A stretch of 64,000 nucleotides of DNA from Rosellinia necatrix (taxonomy: Eukaryota > Ascomycota > Sordariomycetes > Xylariales > Xylariaceae), in assembly GCA_021209875.1 (NCBI GenBank), contig JAGYVD010000007.1, positions 310,001-374,000 of the forward strand, given 5' to 3'. How positions within the stretch are numbered: the first letter of the stretch is position 1; the number at the start of each line of letters is the position of its first letter. The notes under the pieces were generated by a model, which had not been told where the DNA came from, made no database searches, and saw only the letters and a program-made list of their open reading frames with translations. This document shows, piece by piece, positions 52,101 to 64,000 of the stretch. The translations under genes and the position numbers were made by a program.

Positions 52101-55100
52101 AAAGCTTGTTTTATATATTTTAACAGCTTTTTATATAAAAATAATATTTTTAAAATTTAAATATTATTAATTAAAATAAATTAAATTATAATTTTTTAAT
52201 ATATTAATTATATACTAATATAATTATTTTTTTATATAGTTATAAATTATTTTAATTTTTAAAAACTAAACGATATTTTTTATTTTTAAGCTTATAAGCT
52301 TTTTAATCTTGCTAATAATTTTTTAGCTAATTTTTATTGTTTTTTTATATATAATTAAAAATTGTTTATATAAAACAAAATAAATATTTTATAATTTAAA
52401 ATATAAAATAAATATAGTTTTTATTAAATATAATTAGTTTAAAACGTTTTAAAATATTTAAAAATTTATTATATTATAATAATAAAAGTTTTATAGCTTG
52501 TATAAAGTTTTATTTAATAATATAGCTTTTTTACTACTTAAAACTATTTAATATTAAATATATAATAAAAGTTTGCTGCTGTTTAAAATATTTAAAAATA
52601 TTAATATTATATTAAACTATTTAATTTTTAAGTTAAAATATATATTAATTATTATTATTACTTAAAAAAATTTACTGTAAATATTATAGTATATATTAAT
52701 TAAAATATATTTATTATTTATAAATTTTTTATATAATTAGCTTTGTTTTATAAACTTTTAAAAAAATTTTTATTAAATTTATATATAAACATTTATTTAA
52801 ATAATAATAGCTTGTTTTTATTTTTTTATTAGAACTATTTTTATAACTTTTTTTTATATTGCAAGCATTTTTTTATATGTTTTTTTTTAAAAATTGTTTT
52901 AAAAATAATTTTAAGTTTTTTTATTTTATAAAAGTTTTTAATAAAGTTATTCTAATATATTTAATTTTTAAACTAATTTTTAATTAATTAGCTTTATATT
53001 ATTATATTATAGCTGTAAATATAATATATAGTATTTTATGCTTGCAATCTTTAAAATATAAAGCTTTTATTTGTTTTAAAAAAAATGTTTTTTTAAAAAT
53101 ATTTTATTTATAATTTTTTAATAAATTAATCTCTAGCTTTATATATATTATCATAATAAATATTAAGCTTTTTATATTATTTTTAGCTTTTATTTAGTTT
53201 TTCGCGCTTAGTTTTACGGCTTGATCTGCTTATAAATAAAAATATTTTATATATATATTTATATTTAAGTTTTTTCTAGCTTTTTATCGCTTGTTTAGCT
53301 AATTAAAATTAGCTTTTTGCTGGCCTGCTTAATAATCAGCGTTTTTATTATTATAAAATTTATAATATTTTTAAAACGCTATAAATAATTATTTTTTTCG
53401 CGTGTTATAATTATTTTATTTTTAAAGCTTTTTATTAAAATTATTTTTAGCTTAAAAGTTATCTTTAAAATAATAAGTTTTTGCTGCTATATTTAAAAAG
53501 CTAATTTTTAGCTTAAAATCTGCTCTGCTAATATATTTATTTTTAACTTATATTTATTAGTCTAGCTAACCAGGCTATAAATAAAAATGTTTATAATATT
53601 TTTTATATTTTTAAAAGCTATATATAATATATCTTTAAGCTTTTATTTATTATTTATTTTATGCTGCTATTTATTTATTAAATTTAAAGGTTTTAGTTTT
53701 TTACTGCTGTTTATTTAATTTTAATAGCTAGTTTTTTTATTTTTAAAATAAAACAATATTTTATTAAATTTAATATTTTTATAATAATTATTTTTATAAT
53801 TAAAAACTTATACACGATATAAATTAATTATTTTATATTTAATTAAATATTTAATATAAGCTTAAGGTTTAATTTTATATATTTACTGCTTTTTAGCAGC
53901 AAATTTTTTTATTAAATATATGCAATATTTATATATATATATCCTGTTTTAATCTAATTATAAATTATTTATTAACGTTTTTATTTAAGCTAGGTTATAT
54001 TATTAGTAGTATTATATTAATTAATATTTAAACATATAATAAAAAACGTAAAAATTCTAAGCTTTAAAAAAGCTTTTATTATATAATTAAACAGCTGTTT
54101 AAATTACTTCTAGCTATAGTTTTAATAATAAGCCGGCTTTATTTAATAATTTATTTATTTTATCGATTATTTTTTTACTAGCTTATTTAATATTTTTAAC
54201 AGGCTTTTTAATATAAAATAAAAAAGCTTATTATTAATCTTTTATTTTTAGCTAAAGCTTATATTAAGTTTTATTTTTACAAGCTATTATAAAATATTTA
54301 AATCGCTTTTAATAATATAAATTATACGCTTATAATATTTTTTATTTAACGTATAAATTATTTAATTTTTAAAAACTTATATAATTGTTTTATTTATTAA
54401 AAATATATATAAATTAACTTTATATATTTATTTTTAATTATTAAAGCTAAGTTTAATTTATTATATTTTATTAAATAATTAAACAGATTTTAATATAGCT
54501 TTTAAAAAATTAAACAGTTTTTTATTTAAAAATCGTTTAAATATTTATTATATTATATATATAATAATATATATTTTATATTTAATATATAAGATTTTAT
54601 TAATTTATATATTTTTAGCTATATATATTAATGCTTATAAAGCATAGCTTTTAAATATTTTAATTATTAATACTAAAAATTTTAGAGTTTTTTTAATTTA
54701 AAAATTTTTAAAATAGCTTATAAGCTAAAATATATTAAAATGAATTAAATATAATTAATTTAATAGTATTTTTAAAATTATTTATAATATTTTGCTTATA
54801 TTTAATATAAAGTTTTTGTTTAAATATTAAAAATTAAGTTTATATTTAAAAAACTAAAGTATAATACTTAATAAATTAAGCTATTAAAACATTATTTTTA
54901 TATTTTTAAAACGTAATAAATAATTAAAACTATAATACTAGATTTTTTTTAATTAAACAAACTTTTAAAATAATATTTATATAAAACTTTTTATTAACGT
55001 TATATTAATAAATATTATATTTATTAATAAGTTTTTTAAAACTAAATAATAATTTTAAATAATTTTTCTGCTTCTGCTTAAAATAAAAAACTATAAAATG

Positions 55101-56319
55101 CCTACGTAAACTATATTTTTATTTTTAATTAAAATAAAAATTTAAGTTTTAATAGCTTTTATTATGAATTAAATATAATGCTTTATAATTATTAATTAAT
55201 ATATTATTTATTAAAATATATTTTTAAATCTAATCGTAAAAACATCTTTAAGTTACTAGCAATTTTTTTAATAAAATTAAAATAGTTCGATTTTTATTAT
55301 TAAAATTTATTATATTATTTAAACTATTGTTTTTTTTTATTAACTTTTTAATTTAAATAAGCGATTTTATTCTGTAAGTTTTTATAATATATATAAAACT
55401 ATTGTTTTTAATTTTTTAATTTTTATAGTATTAGTTTAAATTTTGTTAATTTAATATATATTAATTTTATTAATTATAAACTAAAGCTTATTATAAAATT
55501 TAAAAGCTAAAATAAATATTTCTAGCTTTATTTAAATATAAGCATTTATAATTTTTAGCTAGCTAAATTATTTTAGCACGTTTTTAAGCTTTACTGTTTT
55601 AATATATTATTATATTAGCTAAAAATCCGTTTTATATTTATTAACCTGCCAAGCTTGCAAATATTTTAAACTTATTTTTTTTGCTTTTTAACTTATATTT
55701 ATAAATTATAGCATTAAAAATCTTGCTATACTTTATTAAAATAAATATATTTTTTTAATAGTTTATATTTAATTAATATAATAAATTATTAACGTTTTTA
55801 ATTAAGCGTTATATAAACATTTACTGCTGCTAAAAATTTTTGCTGCAAACATTTTATTTATATTAAAAAGCTTTAAAATTACTGCTTTTTAATATATTTG
55901 TTTTATTTTTATATTATGTTATTATTTTAATTTTATTTTTAAAAGCTTTAGCAATAATTATTTAATACTTTTATTAAATAAAAAAAAAAAAAAATAAAAC
56001 AAGCAAAATTATATTATATAAAATAAAAATTAAATTTTTAAACCTAAAATTAAAGTTTTAATATTTATATTAATAATAATTTTTATATATATAATATTAA
56101 TTATTTTATTAATTTATTTATATATAGTTATATAATACGCTTAAAAATAAGCTTTATTTTAAAACTAAATAAAATATTCTGTTTAAACATTTAAAATTTT
56201 AATAGTAATTTTTGAAATAATAAGTTTAAAAATATTAAATATTAAAAAGTTTTTACGGTTAAAATTTCTATATAAAGCTTTTTATACGTGTATTTTTTAT
56301 ACGTTGTATTTTTTTTAAG
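49128..56319. other. A+T-rich segment between the long direct repeats
   Basis: About 7.2 kb of RIP-like DNA without open frames. A short patch at 49133-49196 keeps more G (for example GACAGAGGTGTGG and CTGTGGGAAG). A CTG/CTA triplet tract lies at 50165-50290. Small coding-like islets occur, possibly on the - strand near 53200-53560, but none can be named. It may be the body of the outer element or of an element bounded by the repeats. Confidence 0.55.
50165..50290. repeat. CTG-rich triplet tract
   Basis: Runs of GCTGCTGCT with interspersed CTA and CTT, unusually G+C-rich against its surroundings. A shorter sibling run lies at ~50595-50615. On the - strand it would read as a Gln- or Ser/Ala-rich stretch, common in retroelement gag proteins, but no frame supports this. 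Confidence 0.75.
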
Positions 56320-59007
56320 GGCCTAAAGCGAGCTTGCGAGCGTAATAAAAATTGCGAAAAGGTGAGAGTTATAAATAAAAAAAACCAGACGTGCGGATAA
56401 AATAATTATTTAGCTTATGTTTTATTGTACAGGTTAACTTTTTAGTAGTTAGTTTCTTACTTTTATATAAACAGCCGAAGGCTGTTTTTCCGGACTGGCC
56501 GTATTTATGTTTAAATTTAGTTAGGGATTTATATCGCGTAGCGCACGCGCGTAAGTGCAGTCTGCCGTGTAAAGCCTGCAGAGCTTACGTATATTATAAA
56601 ATCAGATATATTATTAAATATATTTATTAGGACTTATATAAGTAGTAAAATTTAAGTTATATATTATATAACAATAATAATTTAGCTTAATACTTAGATA
56701 AAAAAATATTATATTAGCTAATATATTTTTATAATATGTTAAAATAATTTATATAAATAAGTCTGCATAACTTTTTATAAAATAATATATATATATATAT
56801 TAAATAAACCTTGTAAAAGTTTTTTGTTTTATATATATATATATGCCAAGCTATTAATATTATATAAAAACCTGCATATATATTAAATAAGTTTATAACT
56901 TTTGTTTTATATAACAAGTTTTATATATATTTTATTTAGCTTTATTAAAAAAAACTTTTAAAATAAAAGTTTTTAATAGGCCCTTTAGAAAAAAAAACTA
57001 AAGCTTAAATAGTTTATTAATTATAATATAACTTTTTATAACTTATTATAAAACATAAAACTATTTATAAAAAAATTTTTAAAGCTAATATTTTATTTAT
57101 ATAAAAATTTAAATATTTTTTTTTAAATTTTATAAAAGCTTTAAAATTAAACATATATAGCAATATTTTTTAAAAAACACTAGCTAGCAGTAGCAGATTT
57201 AATAATAAATTAATATTTGTTTTATTATTTAAATATTAAATAAAAATAACATTTAATAATCTAAATAAATTTTTATATTATAAGTTTTTTTAAAACATAA
57301 TTATACTTTTATTTTTAAAAGCTTTAAAAAATATTATTTTTATAAAGTTTTAAATATTTTATATCGTTTTAAATATTATATTTAAGTTAATATTATTTTA
57401 TATATTATTTATATATAATTTTAAAATAAACAAAATTTTTAATTTAATTTTTTTTTTTTTTTATTTTTATTAAAACAATATTTTTAATATTTAATTATAT
57501 ATTTTAAAATCTAGTTTATAATAACTTTATAAAAATAATCTTTAGCAAAATAAATCTGTTTAAAATTTTTAACAGCAAAAAATACGTTTTATTATTAATA
57601 AAAACGTGGCTATTTATTAAAGTTTTTAATAAACATGCTTTTTTATTTATTTAAAATGCGCTAAAATTTATAGAATTTTTTAAAATAATTAAATAGTTTT
57701 TAAATAATTTAAACTTAATTTTATTTAACACTTTAATTTTAAAATTTAAAAACATAGTTAATATTTTTATTTTTAAATATAAATTAAACTAAAAGCAGGC
57801 TTAACAAGCTTTTTAATTTTTATTAATATTTATAATACAGAATTATTAATATAAATATATAAAATATTATTAATATATTTTTATAATATAAAATATTAAA
57901 ATAGTTGTTAATATATAGTTTATATTTTACTATATAAAAGTTAGCAATATTAAAAAGCAGATAATTTTATAGCCAGTTTTTTATTAATAAAAATATTTTA
58001 AGCTATATTTAAATATAAAATAATTATTAGTAATATTTACAAATTTATTTGCTATTTAAGCTTAATATAGTCTTATATAACGTAAGTTGTTATATTTTTA
58101 TATTATATATTTATATATTTTTTAATTAGTTTTAAAAAATATTAAAATAATATACTACTATATTTACAATTATTAAAAAATATGTTATAATTATATTATT
58201 AAAAATAATAACGTTATATAAAATTGTTTTAATAACGTAATAATTTATATATTATTATTAATTGCTTTTTAAAATGTTTAAATAAAATTTTAATAGCTAG
58301 GTTATATATAATTTTATAGCAAAAATAATAAATTTAAAAATAAAAAGTTTTTATAAATTTTTAATAGCTTTATAAACATAAAAACTTATTTTTATAATTT
58401 TAGCTTATTAAAAAAGCTTTTTTATTTTATAAAATTTAGCAGATATTTTAATAATATATTAACAAAAGCTTTTATTTTGTTTTATATAATATTGTTTTAA
58501 ATAAACGTTTTAATTATTATAATTTTTTAAAATTATTTTTATATTATTTAAATATTTTTATAATTTTATAATATTAGTTTAAAAATATTATTATTATTTT
58601 TAAATTTTTATTAAATGCTATAGCAAAAGTTTATATTTTTATAAATATTTTTAAATATTATTTAATTTTAGTTTATTTTAATAAACTAAAAAACATTATA
58701 AAACTTATTAATCTGTTTTATAAGTTTAAATCGTTTTTTTTAATTTTTATTTTATATAATATTTTATTTTTTTAAATTAACTGTTTGTTTTAAAATATTA
58801 AGTTTTAAATTATATAGTTTTACAAATAGTTTATTAATTCTAGCTTTTATTTAATTTTAGTTTTAAAATTACTTCAGGCTTTTAAATAGTTTATTATTTT
58901 TAGCTATATAAATAAAATATTTATTTTTAATACTAAGCTATTTTTATTTTAAAAATAATAATATTTTATTTAATATATAAACTTTTTAACTAAACTAAAC
59001 GCTAATA
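56320..59007. repeat. Long direct repeat copy B (~2.7 kb)
   Basis: Begins GGCCTAAAGCGAGCTTGCGAGCG. It is collinear with copy A over its whole length, and its first ~300 bp keep more G+C (GCGTAGCGCACGCGCG, GAAAAGGTGAGAG). It is therefore the least mutated copy of this family at its left end. Both long copies stop at the same place, so they are complete copies of one unit or a segmental duplication. Confidence 0.85.
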
Positions 59008-60094
59008 AAATAATTATAAGCATTTTAATTAAAAGTTTAGTTTATATATTAGCTAATAGTTTAATTAAAATGCTGTTTAAAAAATAAAAAAATATTATAC
59101 CTGACTTTTTTTTTAAAGCTTATTTTTTAAGTTTGCTTTTTATTTTTTTAACGTTTTTTAAAGCTTTAAGTTTTTTTTTTAAAAGCGTTTTTTTAAGTTT
59201 TTTTTTAAAACTTTTTAATAGCTTTTTTTTAACGCCTAAATATTATTAGCATATTATTTTTAAAATAATATATTATATAATATTTTATAAATATATAAAT
59301 TAACGTTTAATTTTTTTATAACTTTTTATTTATAAACTTATATAAGTTTTTAAAATAAGTTTATTTATTTTAAATTTTTAACTTTTAATAAATAACAACT
59401 TTAGCAAAAGCTTTATTAAGCTTTACTATATTTTTATATAAATAATATTTATTATTTTTAAACTAAAATAAATAGTTTATTTTTGCTTATTTATAGTTTA
59501 CGTTTAATTAAAATTTTTTAAAACAGGTTATAATTTTATTTTATTTTTATTTATATAATTATAAACATTTTAAAATATTTTTTTATTATATATTAAAATA
59601 ACTTTATAAAATATTTTTTATTTATTATTTTAAATTAAAATAAATTTTTAAAAAAATACTTTTAATTTTTATTATTAATAGTTTTTAAAAACTATTTTTT
59701 AAAAAGTTTAAAAGTTTATTAATAATAATATTAAATATATTTTTTTAATATTTTTAAAAGTTTTAAAATATTAAAATTTTAAGTTTTTAATATTTTTAAT
59801 TAAAACAGAAATATTTTATTTATTTTATATGTTTATATTATATAAAAGTTTTATTAACTTAACTATATTATTTATATATATTAACAAGTTTAAAAATAAA
59901 AATTTAAAAGCTTTATAATATATAATTAAAACTATTTTAATGTAGTTTTTATTAATATAAAATATAAATATAAAGTTATACATTTTGTTTATATTTAATT
60001 TTGCAACAAAAAAATAATAAAAAAAAAAAATTAAATTAAAAAGCTATTATAAAATAAAAATATAATAATAAGCAATTTTTATAAATAAAATTTA
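59008..60094. other. A+T-rich interior, no gene
   Basis: Unique RIP-like DNA between copy B and copy C. It starts with a foldback (TAAGCATTTTAATTA near 59014 pairing with TAATTAAAATGCT near 59071). Nothing else was recognised. Confidence 0.5.
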
Positions 60095-60376
60095 AAAGCT
60101 TAAAACAAGCTTGTAAACGTAATAAAAATTACAAAAAAATAAAAGTTACAAATAAAAAAAACCAAACGTACAAATAAAATAACTATTTAGCTTGTGTTTT
60201 ATTATATAGATTAACTCTTTAGTAGTTAATTTCCTACTTTTATATAAACAGCTAAAAGCTGTTTTTCCGGACTAGCCGTATTTATATTTAAATTTGGTCA
60301 GGGATTTATATTATATAACACGCGCGCGCGGGTGCAGTCTGCCGCGTGGGGCCTGCAGGGCTTGCATGTGCATATG
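60095..60376. repeat. Short truncated copy C of the long repeat
   Basis: Matches the first ~280 bp of copies A and B (AAGCTTGTAAACGTAATAA, ATAAACAGCTAAAAGCTG, GTGCAGTCTGCCGCGTGGGG). It keeps the G+C-rich end CGCGCGCGCGGGTGCAG better than either. It then stops abruptly at the AAT microsatellite. It is truncated relative to A and B. Confidence 0.82.
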
Positions 60377-60377
60377 A

Positions 60378-60968
<591 letters not shown>

Positions 60969-61184
60969 TATTAAACTAATAAATTATATAATAAAATACT
61001 AGCTATTTTAAAAAAGTAGCTTTAAAAATATAATTATATATATAGAGACTAAAAGCCTTCTATTTAAATAGTAGGCCTAGGAATTAATAATATTAAGCCC
61101 TACTTTTATATTTAGCTATTTACCTGCTACCCAGCTGCTACCTCATAGTGACTAGACCTCACTCTGGGCAATCCTAACATGACA
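60969..61184. repeat. Right LTR of the outer element
   Basis: Partner of 30783-30998. Its first half is RIP-mutated. Its last ~100 bp keep normal composition (ACCTGCTACCCAGCTGCTACC, then GACCTCACTCTGGGCAATCC) and end CATGACA, the inverted complement of the TGTCA start. TTCTC follows. Confidence 0.87.
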
Positions 61185-61189
61185 TTCTC
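61185..61189. repeat. Target-site duplication TTCTC, right copy
   Basis: Identical to 30778-30782 and directly abuts the terminal TGACA of the right LTR. Confidence 0.85.
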
Positions 61190-63560
61190 TTGGATACCGG
61201 TGTCTTGGGATGGATCCAATACCCAGCCGAGGTGCGTGATCCAGTGTAAAAGAGAATAGCTTGTCGTGGTTGTTTCGGCTCTGGGGCCGCCAGCCAGGAT
61301 GCTTCCAAGATAGTCAAGACGTCTTTAGGTTAGCTTTGAATGTCTTTCAATGATCTCCGAATGGTCAGCTGTGTATCCTCGACTATGTGCCTAGGCGAAG
61401 GGGTGCAGGAGCCAGATCTAACCTCCTATATCGCGGAGAAAGGCGGAACATTTTCGCAGGATGTGGTTGATATCCATACGCTTGCCCAGATTTAGGAGAT
61501 GTTCGAGTTCATTAACTCGTATTGGCCCATGAAGAAGCGCGATGGTCGAAATTACCCGGGTGCAGAATTTCTCGTCTCTATACGGGAGGGATATGAGCTT
61601 CCAATCCATGTACTCATACAATTCAAGAAGGCCTTCACATCTTTTGATACCTTCTATCACATCTGAGGCATGCAACGCCTCATCAGCTCGTAGCACTACA
61701 CACACTATGTCCACCCACAAGTAGTTCCGGAACGGTCGTTCGAGAAGCTTTCCAGAGATACAACGCTCTAGCTCATCATCGTAACGCTTCTCCTTGGCGA
61801 GTTCTTGAACACTGGTCTGAATATAATGCATCTGGCTGAAGCACGAGCCAGCTAAATTACTTTCAAGGTCCAAGTGCAGGTAGCGCTTTTTATCTCCTGT
61901 TCTCCCAATAAGAGAGTTTCTGAACGCAGCATCGCCACCACGGCCGCTCTCAAAGGAGACCAGCCAGCGGATCTTGTCTGACAAGGCGAGCGATTGTGTG
62001 ATAATAAACAGAAATTCTTCTATTCCCGGCCAGTTAGAGCTTGCTTTGTTGAAGCATTGGTCAAGAGCACCAACAACCAGATACGTCTCTTTGAACTCGC
62101 CATCTTCGATCATATTATAGAAGACCGCCGAAAGTGCAGGGAAATCTCTGGGGTGGTGGAAAGCATCGCGGTTGGTTGAAGCGAGTTGGTTGGTGAGGTG
62201 TCGTGCTAGCTCGGGTTGAGCCTCGAGTATGAGCCATATAAGACTGCGGAGAGCGGTGGCCGGGTGATTGTCGTGAGGGCGGTTATGATTAAAGAAGAAG
62301 AACGACAGCTGACGAGAATCGCGTAACCCAGTGTGCACTTTATCGGTGAGTAGCACCTGCACCATGCTAGTTAGAAGGATCGTCTTACCCTGCCCCGGGC
62401 CGCCGCTTATACACAACAATCGGTTTACGTCGTCAACTTTCTCCCAGTCAATAAAGAGCCTGTATTGCGTCGAAGAGAGCAATGTATAATAAAATCCAAG
62501 TAACAGGTCATCCTTATCATGCATCTGTAGTGAATGGATGTTGTGACGGGGATCGGCTATACCGAGCTTTTCGAGCAGTTCTCTTCGCAATTTAGAATCG
62601 GTCCTTGACGTGAACGCGGTTGAATAGGGGCAAGACACGTCCCGCAGCCTCTACAGCCTCGACACCCCTACAGCGAATTTCTAACGCGCTAGATATGGTC
62701 TTGTTTGAGACACCGAGATCGCGATCCGAAAAGTGGACGCATACTGTAGCAATTAAGTATGAAAGCACAGCTTGGTAGAGGGAGAGTATCGCTTCCTGAA
62801 GCTTAGGTTGGCGTTGTTGGCGATTGTCCCCCTCCTTGGCCGCCTCCCCTAGTGTCATCTTTGATAACCAGCAGTACCACTCAAGTCGTTAAATGATATA
62901 GAGAACACCTTCGCAGTCTCTCTCGGCTGCTTCCGTCGGGTGTAGAAAGAGCTATTGAACCCCGTCAGCTTTAAACTAGCCAGACATGCTTTACGCTACT
63001 GATCGCCGATTGCAACGCGTGCATAGGTAGGTTAGGTAGATTAGGTAGGTCGTCCTGCCTTTTCTGCGGCATAGCAAGCCACAACCCACACAAGAACGGC
63101 GTCAGCTGGCGTTGGCTCGATACAGCCGCAGAGTATATCCTGCAGTGGTGTGCTTAGCTCGGCCGCGACGTCATTGCCAGCACACGAATACTCTTGCTTC
63201 GTTTCTACTCCTTTAGCGAGCCAGAGGTTGAGGATATTCTCCATGTTGGATCGACGCGTCTGAGACGAGCTCTGGTTGATCGGGCTATCGTTGACCTCAG
63301 ATAGGGGCGCTTGTAGCGGGATGTCCGGAACGGTTGGCTATAAGTTACAAGACGATATTGTCTCAAACCATGATATGAGCCCTGGGTTCTCTGTTTGCAG
63401 CGTCTCGTAGACCTCGTCCCAAAGGAAGTTCGATATCTTGGAGCTGGCTACTAACGGTTGATCAGATGATCCTTTCTGGCTTTCCCTGGCTTTCGATGTT
63501 GCTGATTTCCCTCCACCCGTCCGCTTGTGCGGCTCGCCCTGATCGACTTGCGTGGAAATT
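61185..63560 (-). pseudogene. NACHT-WD40 (NWD/HET-E-like) NLR gene, 5' half: N-terminal region and NACHT domain
   Basis: N-terminal half of the NLR cut by the transposon. From the 5' side: SSKISNFLWDEVYETLQ (near 63450-63400), the typical NWD N-terminal start; PADAVLVWVVACY (near 63090); RLEWYCWLS (near 62880); LQEAILSLYQAVLSYLIATV (62800-62740). The NACHT frame spans 61418-62638, with P-loop GGPGQGKT at 62404-62381 and a Walker B-like strand YLVVGALDQC (usual family form DALDEC, so two acidic positions are altered). After its stop at 61418-61420 the NWD helical region continues in other frames: IVEDTQLTIRRSLKDIQS, then RLDYLGSIL...LLHWITHLGWVLD up to the junction. Defects: TAA at 62889-62891, a frame change near 62600-62640, loss of the expected HQSAKDFL segment, and TAA at 61325-61327. 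Some breaks could be undetected introns. Non-functional as it stands. Confidence 0.85.
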
Positions 63561-64000
63561 TCTTATGTAAAGGTAAATGGTCTGTGGTGTTGATGTTCAG
63601 ACGATGTAATGCTTATCCTCAACTAAAATGCTACCCAAGCACTGTATTCTGGCTACGCCTATGTATTTATGGAATTAAATACATATGACAAGTCATGTTA
63701 ACAAAGTCTTGTGATCAAAAGACACCAGTTAAAAATAGGAATCTGTTTTAGATTTATCACAAAGGGCATTTCAAGGGAGACTGGAGGGGAACAAATCAAG
63801 GGAGGTGGATTAATGCATGTTTTGGCGGAAAAGTTTTTTTAAAAATAATAAAGAAGCGCTGGTATGGTGATAAAATATCTGCCATCAAATGGCAGGAGGT
63901 TCCTGCGCGGTAAAGCCACCTTGCTAACTTCTTTTCTCACTGATATCTAAGTCTGTAAGGGGAGGTACGACCCACAGTGTCGAGTGGTTAGCTACTACGG
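63561..64000. other. 5' flank of the NLR pseudogene, no gene seen
   Basis: Normal base composition. No open frame, RNA gene or repeat was recognised. It should contain the former promoter of the NLR gene, and possibly a missing first exon with the start codon. Confidence 0.4.

Noticed and set aside
46448..59007. Copies A and B as the two LTRs of one 12.6-kb element
   Set aside because: Ends lack TG...CA or their mutated forms, a third copy exists outside, and no flanking duplication was seen. Kept only as an alternative.

Overview
The window comes from a filamentous ascomycete (Pezizomycotina). Genes carry short introns of 55-85 bp with GT...AG ends. The gene content is typical of that group: a highly reducing polyketide synthase (HR-PKS), a CFEM-type membrane receptor and a NACHT-WD40 NLR gene. 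Long blocks are extremely A+T-rich (well above 80% by eye) and hold transposons destroyed by C-to-T / G-to-A transitions, the signature of repeat-induced point mutation (RIP). No rRNA, tRNA or CRISPR array was recognised.

Layout. (1) 1-6170: RIP-destroyed block with a Ty3/gypsy chromovirus on the + strand (reverse transcriptase, integrase and chromodomain relics readable) and its 3' LTR at 5356-5541. (2) 6175-28890: gene island of normal base composition. It holds an alpha/beta-hydrolase (7393-8547, -), a CFEM/PTH11-like receptor (9520-11194, -), a PaxU/TMEM53-like alpha/beta-hydrolase (12866-13783, -), a 14-TM-type MFS transporter (14495-16543, +, seven exons) and an HR-PKS (18587-27083, +, eleven exons, 2615 residues, KS-AT-DH-MT-ER-KR-ACP, no release domain). 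Together these look like a small polyketide cluster: the PKS builds a methylated reduced chain, a separate hydrolase probably releases or modifies it, and the MFS pump exports it. No pathway regulator or P450 was found. (3) 28890-30782 and 61185-63560: the two halves of one NACHT-WD40 (NWD/HET-E-like) NLR gene on the - strand. (4) 30783-61184: a 30.4-kb nested transposon insertion that splits that gene. It has 216-bp LTRs beginning TGTCA and ending TGACA and a 5-bp target duplication TTCTC on each side. Nested inside are a 10.8-kb Ty3/gypsy element (34342-45126), a solo LTR of the chromovirus family (46240-46425, target duplication ATTAG), two 2.7-kb direct repeats with a third short copy, and a long AAT microsatellite.

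The main result is the split NLR. The direct LTRs, the exact target duplication and the reading frame that continues across the two gene ends show that a retroelement landed in the linker between the NACHT and WD40 domains. Other insertions and RIP followed. The gene also carries nonsense codons and frameshifts, several of them compatible with C-to-T / G-to-A change, so it is a pseudogene in this strain.
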